64,000 nucleotides of DNA from Lysobacteraceae bacterium. GTDB taxonomy: Bacteria; Pseudomonadota; Gammaproteobacteria; Nitrococcales; AK92. Under the pieces are notes generated by a model. That model saw only the letters and a list, made by a program, of their open reading frames with translations. It made no database searches and had not been told where the DNA came from. Of the stretch, positions 1 to 8,586 are shown piece by piece. A program made the translations under genes and the position numbers. Location of the stretch: assembly GCA_012523465.1 (NCBI GenBank), contig JAAYIK010000016.1, forward strand, positions 124,001 to 188,000, in the 5' to 3' direction. The stretch's first letter is position 1; every line of letters begins with the position of its first letter.

Positions 1-518
1 GCTTGGTCGACCATCTGGCCCAATATGCGGCCTACCACCGTGACCGCCGCAACATCGCGAGTCATTTCATCGGCATCCCGCTGATCGTCATCGCCGTGGC
101 GGTGCTGCTGTCGCGCCCCGGCATCGAAGCTGCCGGCCTGTGGCTGTCCCCGGCAGCTGCAGTGGCGCTAGCGGCGACGCTGTTCTATCTGCGCCTGGAT
201 CTGCGCTACGGCGTGGTCATGGCGATTCTGCTGCTGCTCGCCCTCTGGCTCGGCGCAATCTTCGCCCAGGCTAGCACCGCCGCCTGGCTCGGTCTCGGCC
301 TCGGCGGCTTCGTGGTCGGCTGGATCATCCAGTTCGTCGGCCACTACTACGAAGGTCGCAAGCCGGCGTTCTTCGACGATCTGGTCGGCCTCATCATCGG
401 CCCCCTGTTCGTCGTGGCCGAAGCGAGCTTCATGCTTGGCATGCGCGCGGAGGTCCGCCGTCAGGTGGAAGAGCGCGCCGGTCCCACCTGCATCCGTGTC
501 AGGCAGCCCGCCGCCTGA
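1..518 (+). CDS. Mpo1-like (DUF962) membrane protein, 5' end cut by window
   Basis: Reads in frame from the first bases of the window to a stop at 518. A TTG at 3 could start it, but homologues begin a few codons earlier, so it is probably truncated by the window edge. Conserved histidines of the DUF962/Mpo1 family are visible (YHRD near residue 12, SHFIGIP near 21, and GHYYEGRKPAF near 113), with about four hydrophobic segments between them. The yeast relative Mpo1 is an ER Fe(II) dioxygenase in 2-hydroxy fatty acid oxidation; the bacterial role is mostly unproven. The next gene follows 69 bp downstream on the same strand. Confidence 0.8.
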   Translation, partial: LVDHLAQYAAYHRDRRNIASHFIGIPLIVIAVAVLLSRPGIEAAGLWLSPAAAVALAATLFYLRLDLRYGVVMAILLLLALWLGAIFAQASTAAWLGLGLGGFVVGWIIQFVGHYYEGRKPAFFDDLVGLIIGPLFVVAEASFMLGMRAEVRRQVEERAGPTCIRVRQPAA

Positions 519-587
519 TTGCCGGCGCCGCGCCTCTCCTCGCCCCTTCCCGGCTCGCCGGGTAGGGGCCGCAAGGACCCGTTGCCG

Positions 588-1354
588 ATGAAACTGCACG
601 TTCTCTCCGACCTGCACCTGCGCCCTAGCTACGAGTTCAGCATTCCCGCCACCGATGCCGACCTCATCGTGCTGGCCGGCGACATCGGCCGCGGGCTGCA
701 CGGCGTGCGCTGGGCCATGGCGGAAGCGGCACGACTGAACAAGCCCGTGGTGTATGTGTTCGGCAACCACGAGTTCTACACCTGCACCTTCCCTGATCTG
801 GTGGAGGAGGCGCGCCGCCTCACCGTCGGCAGCCTGGTGCACGTGCTGGAGAACGAGCAGCTGACCTGGGGCGCCGTGCGCATCCTGGGCTGCACGCTCT
901 GGACCGATTTCCTGCTGTACGGCGAGGAGCTGCGGGAGGAATGCATGGCCCTGGCCGAGAGCGTGCTCTACGACTACCAGGTGGTCCAGAGCGCCGATGG
1001 CGAGCCGTTGCGCGCCCGCCCACCCAGGAGCGCCACCGGCAATCGCGGCGCTGGCTGGAAGCCTGCCTGAGCGAGCCCTGGTCGGGCGCGACGGTGGTCG
1101 TCACCCACCACGTGCCCTGTCGGGAAGGAGCCCATCCCGATTACGACGGCCTCTTGACCTGCGCTTTCGTCTCCGACCTCATGCCGCTGATGGCCGCCCA
1201 CCCGATCGACCTATGGATCTGGGGCCATACCCATGCCAACCTGGACCTGCGGCGTGTTCGCCTCAGGATGGTGAGCAACCAGCGCGGCTATCCCGAGGAG
1301 AGGCTGCCAGGCCCGGAGTTCGACCCGGCCAAGGTGGTCGAAGTCGGCCGCTAG
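588..1354 (+). pseudogene. calcineurin-like metallophosphoesterase, frameshifted
   Basis: The first part (588 to about 1015) shows the metal-binding motifs SDLHL, GDIG and GNHE of the calcineurin-like phosphoesterase fold. The second part, with THH and GHTHAN, continues in another frame to a stop at 1354. The join lies near 1010-1030 in a C-rich stretch, where one base is missing or two are extra relative to an intact gene. Left unrepaired, the first frame runs to a stop at 1070 and loses the last two metal-ligand motifs. The ATG at 588 starts directly on the conserved MKLHVLSDLHL block. All motifs on both sides are intact, so this is either a recent mutation or a base-call error. Confidence 0.8.
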
Positions 1355-1370
1355 AGGCCGACCCTCTTCT

Positions 1371-1622
1371 TCATCGGAATGGATTGGGAACCTCGCGAGG
1401 CGGCTGCACGCTGACCACATCCGGCAGATCGTCCGCCTGTTCCAGTGCGCGGACGGTGTCAGCCAGAATCCGCTGCAGCTGCCTGGCCCGGTTCAGCCCA
1501 GCCTTGTCGCGGGTGATCTCCAGATTGCCGTAGATGGAAATGCGATCGAGGCGGTTCTCTATCGTCAGCTCCTCGATTTGCAAGGATTCCGCTTCGTTCT
1601 CGAAAGGCCGTATGGTGTCCAT
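1371..1622 (-). CDS. conserved small hypothetical protein
   Basis: An 83-residue acidic, soluble protein without signal peptide or membrane segment. It resembles short proteobacterial proteins that share an N-terminal block (IRPFENEAESLQI, then ENR.DR.SIYG) and a helical C-terminal half; I know no function for them. It ends 16 bp from the convergent metallophosphoesterase gene and starts 19 bp after the stop of the nuclease gene upstream on the same strand, so the two may be co-transcribed. Confidence 0.6.
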   Translation of the reverse strand: MDTIRPFENEAESLQIEELTIENRLDRISIYGNLEITRDKAGLNRARQLQRILADTVRALEQADDLPDVVSVQPPREVPNPFR

Positions 1623-1641
1623 CAGTCCTCCACGGCGCGTG

Positions 1642-2409
1642 TCAGCGTTGCCGGGGCGCCGGCAGCTCCAGCAGCTGCGCCTTGTCCGCTGCCGACAGCC
1701 AGGGCAGGAAATCGATGCCGGCCAGCTGCTCTAGCTCCGGCAGCCCTACCACCCGGTACTCGTCGCCCGGCTGATTCTCCGCCAGATAGGCGGCAGCCCG
1801 GCCCTGTTTCGGCTCATACACCAGCTTGTAAACATGGGTGGGCACCAGCACCCGACCGCCGATCTGCTGCAGCCGCTCTCCAAGGAACAAGGGACCGGTG
1901 ACGACGTACAGCTCCCCTTTCTCCCTGGCCAAAACCCGCACCGCCTCCTCGATCCGCGCCCAGAGGCGCTGATTGTTGCGCGGATGCTGAGGCACGATGT
2001 TGGCCAAGGAAAAGCTTTCATATTGCGCCTGCTCGGTGGGCATGTCCCCGGCCGGTGCCATGTGCCCCTGGTCGTAGCCAGAGCGCGCGTAATCGCGCAG
2101 CTCAGCGCGTTCCCGCCGCGGCAACCGCGGCTCGGGATGAAAGGCGTTCTTGCGCCGGATCCGATCGGCCTGAACCATCTCCTCGGCGGTCAGGTGCTCG
2201 GCCGACCACAGCGGCGTGCGGGTCACTCCCGAATGCAGCACGCCGAACTCGCTGTAGCAAAGCTCCCGGGTGCCGACGGCAAGCCGTGGGTTGGTGATTT
2301 CCGGCGCCTGGCCGGCAGGATAGTGCTGGGGACACTCCGTCGGCGCCGCGGATGCCGCCAAGGCAGCTGCCAACCCAAGTCCAACCAGCCAATTCAGCAG
2401 CCGCACCAC
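1642..2409 (-). CDS. secreted DNA/RNA non-specific endonuclease (NucA/NucG type)
   Basis: 255 residues with an N-terminal signal peptide (hydrophobic core about 5-21) and a beta-beta-alpha-metal nuclease domain. The catalytic signature appears as YDQGHMAPAGD, with the general-base His near 116. The magnesium-binding Asn lies in the block NIVPQHPRNN near 137-145. The family cleaves single- and double-stranded DNA and RNA without sequence preference, and export suggests a role in using or clearing extracellular nucleic acid. It lies 69 bp downstream of the ygiQ stop, on the same strand. Confidence 0.85.
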   Translation of the reverse strand: MVRLLNWLVGLGLAAALAASAAPTECPQHYPAGQAPEITNPRLAVGTRELCYSEFGVLHSGVTRTPLWSAEHLTAEEMVQADRIRRKNAFHPEPRLPRRERAELRDYARSGYDQGHMAPAGDMPTEQAQYESFSLANIVPQHPRNNQRLWARIEEAVRVLAREKGELYVVTGPLFLGERLQQIGGRVLVPTHVYKLVYEPKQGRAAAYLAENQPGDEYRVVGLPELEQLAGIDFLPWLSAADKAQLLELPAPRQR

Positions 2410-2478
2410 CCGCCTTCCTCCCGCCTCCTCCGGCAGGAGTTATGAGCGCTGCTCCGGCGGCACAAGGCTGGAACGGCT

Positions 2479-4634
2479 TCAGGCCTTGCGACGGCGCCGA
2501 CCGGTCGGACGGCTGCCGTCGTTGTGCGGCGGCAAACCGGTGTGCTGGGTGAGCGCCCGGCCGCGTTGCGGCCTGTTCGACGTCTTGCCGTCGGCCTGCC
2601 GCCACCGGCCGGCCGGCTGCGCCGGTGGCACCAGGTGACGCTTGCCGTAGCCGATCAAATCCTCCCGCCCCATGCGGCGCAGGGCGTTGCGCAGCAGCGG
2701 CCAGTTGTTGGGATCGTGATAGCGCAGAAAGGCCTTGTGCAGGCGCCGCTGGCGGGCACTCTTGGGCACGACCACAGGCACACTGCCATGGTCCACCCGG
2801 CGCAGCGGATTGCGACCGCTGTGGTACATGGCGGTGGCGAGCGCCATGGGCGAAGGATAGAAATTTTGCACCTGGTCGGCGCGAAAACCGTTACGCTTCA
2901 TCCACAGCGCCAGGTTGAGCATGTCTTCATCGGTGGTGCCGGGATGGGCGGCGATGAAGTACGGAATCAGGTACTGTGCTCCTTGCCCGCCTCCCGGGAA
3001 AACCGCTCGAACAAGCGCTTGAAGGCCTGGTAGGCACCTATGCCCGGCTTCATCATCAGTGCCAGCGGCCCGGCCTCGGTGTGCTCGGGCGCGATTTTGA
3101 GATAGCCACCCACATGGTGGGTGACCAGCTCCCGCACGTACTCCGGATCACGCACCGCCAGGTCGTAACGCAGGCCCGAGGCGATCAGGACCCGCTTGAC
3201 GCCCGGCACGGCGCGCGCGCGGCGATACAGCTGTGTGGTCGCCGAGTGGTCAGTGACCAGGTTCTTGCAGATGGTGGGATGGACGCAGGACAGGCGCCGG
3301 CAGCGGGCGTGGATCTCCGGGCTCTTGCAATTGAGCCCATACATGTTGGCGGTGGGGCCGCCGAGGTCGGAAATGATGCCGGTGAAGCCGGGCGTCTTGT
3401 CGCGGATAGCGGCGAGCTCGCGGAGGATGGATTCCTCCGAGCGGCTCTGGATCACCCGCCCCTCATGCTCGGTGATGGAGCAGAAGGAGCAGCCGCCGAA
3501 GCAGCCGCGCATGATGTTGACCGAGAAGCGGATCATCTCGTAGGCCGGTATTCGGGCAGCGCCGTAAGCGGGATGCGGCACCCGCTGATACGGCAGCTCG
3601 AAGACCGCATCCAGCTCCTCGGTGCTCAGCGGAATGGGCGGCGGATTCTGCCAGACGAAGACATCGCCGTGCCGCTGGGCCAGCGCGCGGGCGTTGGCCG
3701 GATTGGTTTCCAGATGCACGACCCGCGCCGCGTGGGCGTACAGCACCGGGTCGTCCCTGACCTGCTCGTAGGACGGCAGGCGGATGTATTGATGCCGCCC
3801 GCCAGCGATGATGGGCACCAGCCGGACCGCCTTGCCCTGCTGGACCGGCTCGCCGATGGCGCAGCTCGGCGACGGCGCCTCGGCGGCATAAGGATTCTTC
3901 GGCGGATCGCAAGGCCCGGGCCGATCCAGCCGGCTGGAATCGTAGCCCTTCCAGTCGGCCGGCAACTCGCGAAGCAGGCAGACGGTGCCGCGGATGTCCA
4001 CCATTTCCTTGAGCGGCACGCCGGTCGCCGCCCTGTGAGCGATCTCCACCACGGCCCGTTCGGCATTGCCGTAGACCAACAGGTCGGCTCCCGAGTCCAC
4101 CAGCACCGAAGGACGCACGCTGTCCGACCAATAATCGTAGTGAGCGATGCGGCGCAGCGAGGCCTCGATGCCGCCGATCAGTACCGGCACGTCCGGATAG
4201 GCCTGCTTGCAGCACCGGATATAGACGATGACTGCCCGGTCCGGCCGCTTGCCGGCTTCGCCGTTGGGTGTGTAGGCGTCTTCGGGCCGCGGCCGGCGGT
4301 CGGCGGTATAGCGGTTGATCATGGAGTCCATGTTGCCGGCCGAGACGGCGAAGAAGAGGTTTGGCCGGCCCAGTGCCTTGAAGGCCTCCGGAGAGGACCA
4401 GTCCGGCTGGGCGATGATGCCGACCCGAAAGCCGTGCGCCTCCCACAGGCGACCGATGACGCCCATGCCAAAGCTGGGATGATCCACGTAGGCATCGCCG
4501 CAGACGATGATGATGTCGCAGCTGTCCCAGTGCAGGGCTTCCATCTCGGCGTGAGACATGGGCAGGAAAGGCGCCGTCCCGAAGCACTCGGCCCAGTACG
4601 GTTGATAAGAGAACAGAGGGCGAGCGGCTAGCAT
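2479..4634 (-). pseudogene. ygiQ: YgiQ family radical SAM protein, frameshifted
   Basis: The N-terminal 560 or so residues match YgiQ throughout, including the radical SAM cysteines in CFGGCSFC and [12 protein letters not shown]. The frame then breaks at about 2971-2977, reading GKEHST and stopping. The missing continuation resumes in a second frame ([10 protein letters not shown] to the stop at 2479). In the coding strand the expected GAGCAGTACCTG reads GAGCACAGTACCTG, so two bases look duplicated (or one is lost). The basic, low-complexity tail after the frameshift is normal for YgiQ. The ATG at 4634 is used; a TTG at 4661 is the alternative. The function of YgiQ is unknown. Confidence 0.85.
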
Positions 4635-4723
4635 CGCGGCGGCTCTGGACGCAAACGGCAAAAGTCGGGAGGGACTTTAGCAAAGCGGGAGCCGACGTTC
4701 CAGAAGCGGTTGCGGGAAGCGGG

Positions 4724-4870
4724 CAATAATAAACGGACTGCCGGGACGCTCCCTGGTCCTCACAACCATCCCTGGCTACGGCAGTCCGTGTGCGGCCATC
4801 CTTGGCCTTGGCCGCCATTGTTGGCGGCCATCTGGGCGCCTCATTGCGCCCTCTTCCGCGTCCCTTCCCT
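4724..4870 (-). ncRNA. candidate CsrA/RsmA-binding small RNA, about 147 nt
   Basis: Seen: a promoter just upstream, a terminator at the end, and eight GGA trinucleotides on the transcribed strand in about 147 nt, where roughly two are expected. Several GGAs sit in hairpin loops: GGCC-AAGGAT-GGCC (4794-4807), CC-AGGGAT-GG (4766-4775) and GGAC-CAGGGAGC-GTCC (4744-4759). Two further hairpins lack GGA (4810-4829 and 4834-4851). Known: RNAs such as CsrB, RsmY and RsmZ titrate CsrA/RsmA through GGA motifs in loops. Inferred: this is an RNA of that functional class. It does not look like 6S, 4.5S, tmRNA or RNase P RNA. No GacA box is seen upstream. A long structured ygiQ leader with an attenuator is the main alternative. 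Confidence 0.55.
4725..4789 (-). terminator. intrinsic terminator of the candidate small RNA
   Basis: A perfect 11-bp stem (ACGGACTGCCG at 4789-4779 pairing with 4743-4733) encloses a 35-base loop that can form two smaller GGA-bearing hairpins. It is followed on the minus strand by the U-rich run TTTATTATT (4733-4725). Confidence 0.65.
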
Positions 4871-4876
4871 GGGACG

Positions 4877-4906
4877 ATTATAAAATTAGCGTTTACTGAA
4901 GGTCAA
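4877..4906 (-). promoter_or_regulatory. sigma70 promoter of the candidate small RNA
   Basis: On the minus strand, TTGACC (4906-4901) is followed by an 18-base spacer and a perfect TATAAT (4882-4877). Transcription would start near 4870. This is one of the closest matches to consensus in the window, in an AT-rich island of otherwise GC-rich DNA. Confidence 0.75.
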
Positions 4907-4949
4907 TCCTACTCAGAGATTCCCTTTGTCGACCTAGGGCTTTCCCTGG

Positions 4950-5603
4950 TCAGGATCTTTTCCCTCGGTTGTTCATGAAGTCCTCCAGCCCAGCCTTGTA
5001 GTCGGCCATCACCCGCTGGATGGAAGAACGCTCACGAACCCGCTGCAGGTAGTCGGCCAGCCCAGGCAAGCCGGCCAGTACGTCCTCATCATAGATGCGC
5101 CGACCGGCATCCCGCACCAGCGGCAGATGGATAACCGCCGCTATATCGGCATAAGTGAAGCGATCGCCAGCGAGGTAAGGCGAAAACTTGCCAAGCCGTG
5201 CCAGCGCCGTCACCCCCTTGGCCAGGTCCGCCTTGACCTCGGCCTTGGTCTCGGCCGACACCTGACCGCCGAAGAAAGCCTCCGGATACAGGCGCCGTGC
5301 CGGCAACTCCAGGTACAGCTCGATCACGCGCAGCAACTCCCGCACCTTGGCGCGGCCGAAAGCATCCGCCGGGTACAACCGCGGCTCCGGCTGCAGCTCT
5401 TCCAGGTAGTCCAGCATCACCTGCGACTCGCTGAAAGCGCCTTCGGCAGTTTCCAGGCAGGGCACCTTGCCCATCGGGCTCTTGTCCAGCAGCGCGGGCG
5501 AGGGATAAACCAGCACTTCCTCGAAGGCCAGTCCCTTCTCCAGCAAGGCTGCCTTGACCACGTTGTAATAGTTGCTGACGGCAAATCCGTGAAGTTTCAG
5601 CAC
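4950..5603 (-). CDS. glutathione S-transferase family protein
   Basis: A 217-residue cytosolic GST. The thioredoxin-like N-terminal domain (about 1-78) opens with LKLHGFAVSNYYN, and the SPMGKVPCL block carries the cis-proline of the glutathione site. The C-terminal helical domain follows. I chose the GTG at 5603 because AGGAG precedes it and homologues start there, not at the upstream ATG. Third gene of a minus-strand run (thioesterase, SDR, GST), 40 bp after the SDR. Conjugation or isomerisation of a hydrophobic substrate is likely, substrate unknown. Confidence 0.85.
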   Translation of the reverse strand: MLKLHGFAVSNYYNVVKAALLEKGLAFEEVLVYPSPALLDKSPMGKVPCLETAEGAFSESQVMLDYLEELQPEPRLYPADAFGRAKVRELLRVIELYLELPARRLYPEAFFGGQVSAETKAEVKADLAKGVTALARLGKFSPYLAGDRFTYADIAAVIHLPLVRDAGRRIYDEDVLAGLPGLADYLQRVRERSSIQRVMADYKAGLEDFMNNRGKRS

Positions 5604-5643
5604 GCTGCGCTCCTCTTCCGATTGGTATGCAAATGCGCGTTCA

Positions 5644-6411
5644 TCAAAGAGTGGACTGCAGGTGGCCGCCATCGACCGTGATGCAGCTGCCGGTCATGTA
5701 CGCCGAGGCGCTGGAGGCCAGCAGCAGCAGCGCGCCGTCCAGGTCTCCGGGCTGGCCCAGCCGCCGCTGCGGGATGCGCTTGATCATCGCCTGGCCGGCC
5801 GGGGTATCCCAGAAGTCGCGGTTGATGTCGGTGGCGAAATAGCCCGGGGCGATGGCGTTGACGCGGATCCCGTGGCGAGCCCACTCCAGGGCCAGGGCGC
5901 GGGTCAAGTGCATGAGGCCCGCCTTGGCGGCCACGTAGGGCGCGTTGTGGCCGGTGACCTGGAAAGACAGGATGGAGGCGATGTTAATGATGCTGCCGCC
6001 GACGTCAGCGGCCACCATGTGCCTGGCCGCCTGCTGCGCCACCAGCCACGCCCCGCGCAGGTTGATATCCACCACCGCGTCCCAGTCGGCCTCGCTCAGC
6101 TCCAGCGCCGGTGCCGGCCGAGCGATGCCAGCGTTGTTCACTACCACCGTCACCGGTCCCAGCGCCGCGGCCGCCTTCTCGAACATGGCCTTGACGTCAT
6201 CGCTGCGGGAGACATCGGCCGCGATCGCCACCGCCGTCCCACCAGCGGCCTCGATCTCTGCCACCGCTTCGGCCAGCGCCTCTTGCCGGCGCGCCGCCAG
6301 CGCCACCCGGGCTCCCGACCTCGCCAGCGTCCGAGCGAAATGCCGGCCCAAGCCGCTGGAAGCTCCGGTCACCAAGGCGCTGATCCCGCTCAGATCCGCG
6401 CTCAAGCTCAT
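5644..6411 (-). CDS. SDR family oxidoreductase
   Basis: A 255-residue classical short-chain dehydrogenase. It shows the Rossmann motif TGASSGLG (about 17-24), NNAG near 93, the catalytic Ser in the block IINIASILS, YVAAK with the catalytic Tyr/Lys near 160, and ITVDGGH at the C terminus. It oxidises or reduces a hydroxy/keto group with NAD(P)H. Its start overlaps the thioesterase stop by 4 bp, so the two are translationally coupled. Placement with a thioesterase suggests an acyl-CoA or related substrate, which is inference. Confidence 0.88.
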   Translation of the reverse strand: MSLSADLSGISALVTGASSGLGRHFARTLARSGARVALAARRQEALAEAVAEIEAAGGTAVAIAADVSRSDDVKAMFEKAAAALGPVTVVVNNAGIARPAPALELSEADWDAVVDINLRGAWLVAQQAARHMVAADVGGSIINIASILSFQVTGHNAPYVAAKAGLMHLTRALALEWARHGIRVNAIAPGYFATDINRDFWDTPAGQAMIKRIPQRRLGQPGDLDGALLLLASSASAYMTGSCITVDGGHLQSTL

Positions 6412-6866
6412 GCTGCTCTCCTCCTAGTCCTCGTGTCGCTATTTAAGTCCAGCACCGCCATGGTCAGCCGCGAGATGCACGTCAGCCGACCCTGCTCGTC
6501 CTCGATGCGAATCTCCCATACCTGGGTTGAACCGCCAATGTGGACTGGCCGCGCCGTGCCATAGACGTAGTTGCCTTCGCGGGCCGCTCGCACATGGTTG
6601 GCATTGACCTCCAGCCCGACGCAGGCCTGCCTCTCCGGATCGACGCAGAGATTGGCGGCCACGCTACCCAGCGTCTCCGCCAGGGCAACCGAGGCGCCAC
6701 CATGGAGAATCCGCATCGGCTGAACGGTGCGGGCGTCCACCGGCATGCGGCCGCGGATGTAGTCCTCGCCCAGCTCGACGAACTCGATGCCGAGATGCTC
6801 GACCAGCGTATTCGCCGAGTTGGCCTGGATTTGCTCCAAAGTGGGATTGGAAAACCATATCGCCAT
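6408..6866 (-). CDS. PaaI family hotdog thioesterase
   Basis: 152 residues with a single hotdog domain. The PaaI/EntH signature LHGGASVALAETLGS (about 54-68) carries the glycines and the catalytic acidic residue; the later V.ANHVRA block is also typical. Such enzymes hydrolyse aromatic or other acyl-CoA esters. It is the first gene of the operon with the SDR and GST genes and is divergent from the amidase at 7026. Confidence 0.85.
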   Translation of the reverse strand: MAIWFSNPTLEQIQANSANTLVEHLGIEFVELGEDYIRGRMPVDARTVQPMRILHGGASVALAETLGSVAANLCVDPERQACVGLEVNANHVRAAREGNYVYGTARPVHIGGSTQVWEIRIEDEQGRLTCISRLTMAVLDLNSDTRTRRRAA

Positions 6867-7025
6867 GATGCGCTACCTTATCCAATTGCTGCTCAGTCTC
6901 CGCGCCAGCGCGCGGAAAGCGTTAACGCTGCCAGCTTGAGCGCAGACGGGCAACCGATTTTTTCTCGCAACCCTCCCTGCCGCTCGGCTAGGATCGAACG
7001 ACAGGCAACTGATAAGGAGAAGGAG

Positions 7026-8489
7026 ATGGATCTGGCATTTCGTTCGGCGACCGCACTCGCCGGCATGATCCGCAACCGAGAAATCAGCGCGGAAGCCCTA
7101 CTCGAGCATTATCTGCAGCGGCTGCAACGCTACAACCCGGCACTCAACGCCATCGTCGCCACTGACATCGAAGCGGCCAGGGAGCGCGCCCGCGCCGCTG
7201 ACGCCGCGCTGGCCGCCGGAGAATCCTGGGGCCCGCTGCACGGCGTGCCGATAACCATCAAGGACACCTTCGAGGTGGCAGGCATGCCGACCACCGCCGG
7301 CGCTAAAGAGCTGCGCGATCACCGGCCGAGCAGCAATGCCGTCGCCGTCCAGCGCCTGCTCGATGCCGGCGCCATCGTCTTCGGCAAGACCAATGTACCG
7401 CTTTACGCCGGCGACCTGCAGACCTACAACGAGGTCTACGGCAGCACCAGCAACCCCTGGGATTTGCACCGCACCCCGGGAGGATCCTCGGGCGGCGCCG
7501 CCGCCGCGCTGGCAGCTGGGTTGACAGCGCTGGAGCTGGGCAGCGACATCGGCGGCTCCATCCGCACCCCGTCCCACTTCTGCGGCGTGTGCGGCCTCAA
7601 GCCGAGCTACGGCATCATTCCGAGCCGCGGCCACATCCCCGGCCCGCCTGGCACCCTATCGGAAGCGGACATCAGCGTTACCGGACCGATGGCGCGCAGC
7701 GTGGACGACCTGGAGCTGGCCCTGGACATCCTGGCCGGACCCGATACGCCGGCGGCCAAGGGGTGGCGGCTGGAGCTGCCAGCGCCGCGGCATGGACAGC
7801 TGCGTGACTACCGGGTCGCCGCCTGGCTCGACGACCCTGCCTGCCCAGTAGACAGCGAAATCGTGCAGGCCTTGCACGGCACGGTCGAGCGCCTGCGCGC
7901 CGAAGGCGTGCGGGTGGACGAGCAGGCCCGGCCGGCCGGCCATGACCTCGCGAAGATATACGATTTGTTCTACCCTCTGCTGACCGCCGCCCTGAGCGCC
8001 GGCCTGCCGTCCAAAGTATTCGACCGCATGCTGGACGTAGCGGCCGACGCTGCTCCTGGCGACCGCCACTATTTCGTCCGCTTCGCCCGCGCCGCCACCC
8101 AGCGGCATGCCGACTGGCTACGGCTGAACGAGCGGCGGCAGAAGCTGCGCCGCACCTGGGAGGACTTCTTCCAGGACTATGACATCTTGCTGTGCCCGGT
8201 CGTGCAAACCTTGGCTTTCCCCAAGGACGAGAACCCGGCCATCTCCGACCGCATCCTCACGGTCAACGGCAAACCCCAGCCGTACATGGACATCATGGTC
8301 TGGGCCGGCGTGGCCGGCGTCGCCTATCTGCCGTCGGTGGTGATCCCCGTGGGCCGCAGCCGCGAGGGGCTGCCCATCGGCATCCAGATCATCGCCCCCT
8401 ACTTGGAGGATCGCACGGCGCTGGCCTTCGCCCGGCATCTGGAGCGACTGCTGGGCGGCTTCCAGCCGCCACCTGGCCACACGGATTAA
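7026..8489 (+). CDS. amidase signature family hydrolase
   Basis: 487 residues with the Ser-cisSer-Lys triad of the amidase signature family: Lys in TIKD (about 79), the glycine/serine loop GGSSGG (about 155) and Ser in SDIGGSIR (about 178). The start at 7026 has a strong AAGGAGAAGGAG ribosome site; an in-frame upstream extension is only open sequence. It hydrolyses an amide bond of unknown substrate; the family covers aryl-acylamides, nylon oligomers, fatty amides and glutamine amidotransferase subunits. A hairpin terminator follows. A second member lies at 34887-36470. Confidence 0.88.
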   Translation: MDLAFRSATALAGMIRNREISAEALLEHYLQRLQRYNPALNAIVATDIEAARERARAADAALAAGESWGPLHGVPITIKDTFEVAGMPTTAGAKELRDHRPSSNAVAVQRLLDAGAIVFGKTNVPLYAGDLQTYNEVYGSTSNPWDLHRTPGGSSGGAAAALAAGLTALELGSDIGGSIRTPSHFCGVCGLKPSYGIIPSRGHIPGPPGTLSEADISVTGPMARSVDDLELALDILAGPDTPAAKGWRLELPAPRHGQLRDYRVAAWLDDPACPVDSEIVQALHGTVERLRAEGVRVDEQARPAGHDLAKIYDLFYPLLTAALSAGLPSKVFDRMLDVAADAAPGDRHYFVRFARAATQRHADWLRLNERRQKLRRTWEDFFQDYDILLCPVVQTLAFPKDENPAISDRILTVNGKPQPYMDIMVWAGVAGVAYLPSVVIPVGRSREGLPIGIQIIAPYLEDRTALAFARHLERLLGGFQPPPGHTD

Positions 8490-8522
8490 GCATCCTCGCC
8501 CGCCACGGCGGGCGCAAAGCAA

Positions 8523-8558
8523 AAACCGCCTGGGCCGACGAGCTGGCCCAGGCGGTTT
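8523..8558. terminator. bidirectional hairpin terminator between amidase and leuA
   Basis: A perfect 14-bp inverted repeat, AAACCGCCTGGGCC (8523-8536) with its complement at 8545-8558 and an 8-base loop. The arms end in A/T runs, so it can terminate both the amidase from the left and leuA from the right. Confidence 0.8.
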
Positions 8559-8586
8559 GGCATGCAAGGCGAGCGGATGCGTCCGC

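Larger units (their letters stand above)
4635..4949. other. 315 bp intergenic region holding a candidate small RNA
   Basis: No credible coding frame is seen between the GST stop and the ygiQ start. On the minus strand the stretch holds, in order, a near-consensus sigma70 promoter (4877-4906), several short hairpins and a terminator ending near 4724. About 90 bases then separate the terminator from ygiQ. The parts are listed separately. Confidence 0.7.

Noticed and set aside
2976..4631. Plus-strand open frame opposite ygiQ
   Set aside because: Antisense to a highly conserved radical SAM gene; His/Gly/Arg-rich shadow composition.
4724..4870. 6S RNA, 4.5S RNA, tmRNA or RNase P RNA
   Set aside because: None of their conserved sequence elements is present; the GGA hairpins fit a CsrA-type RNA better.
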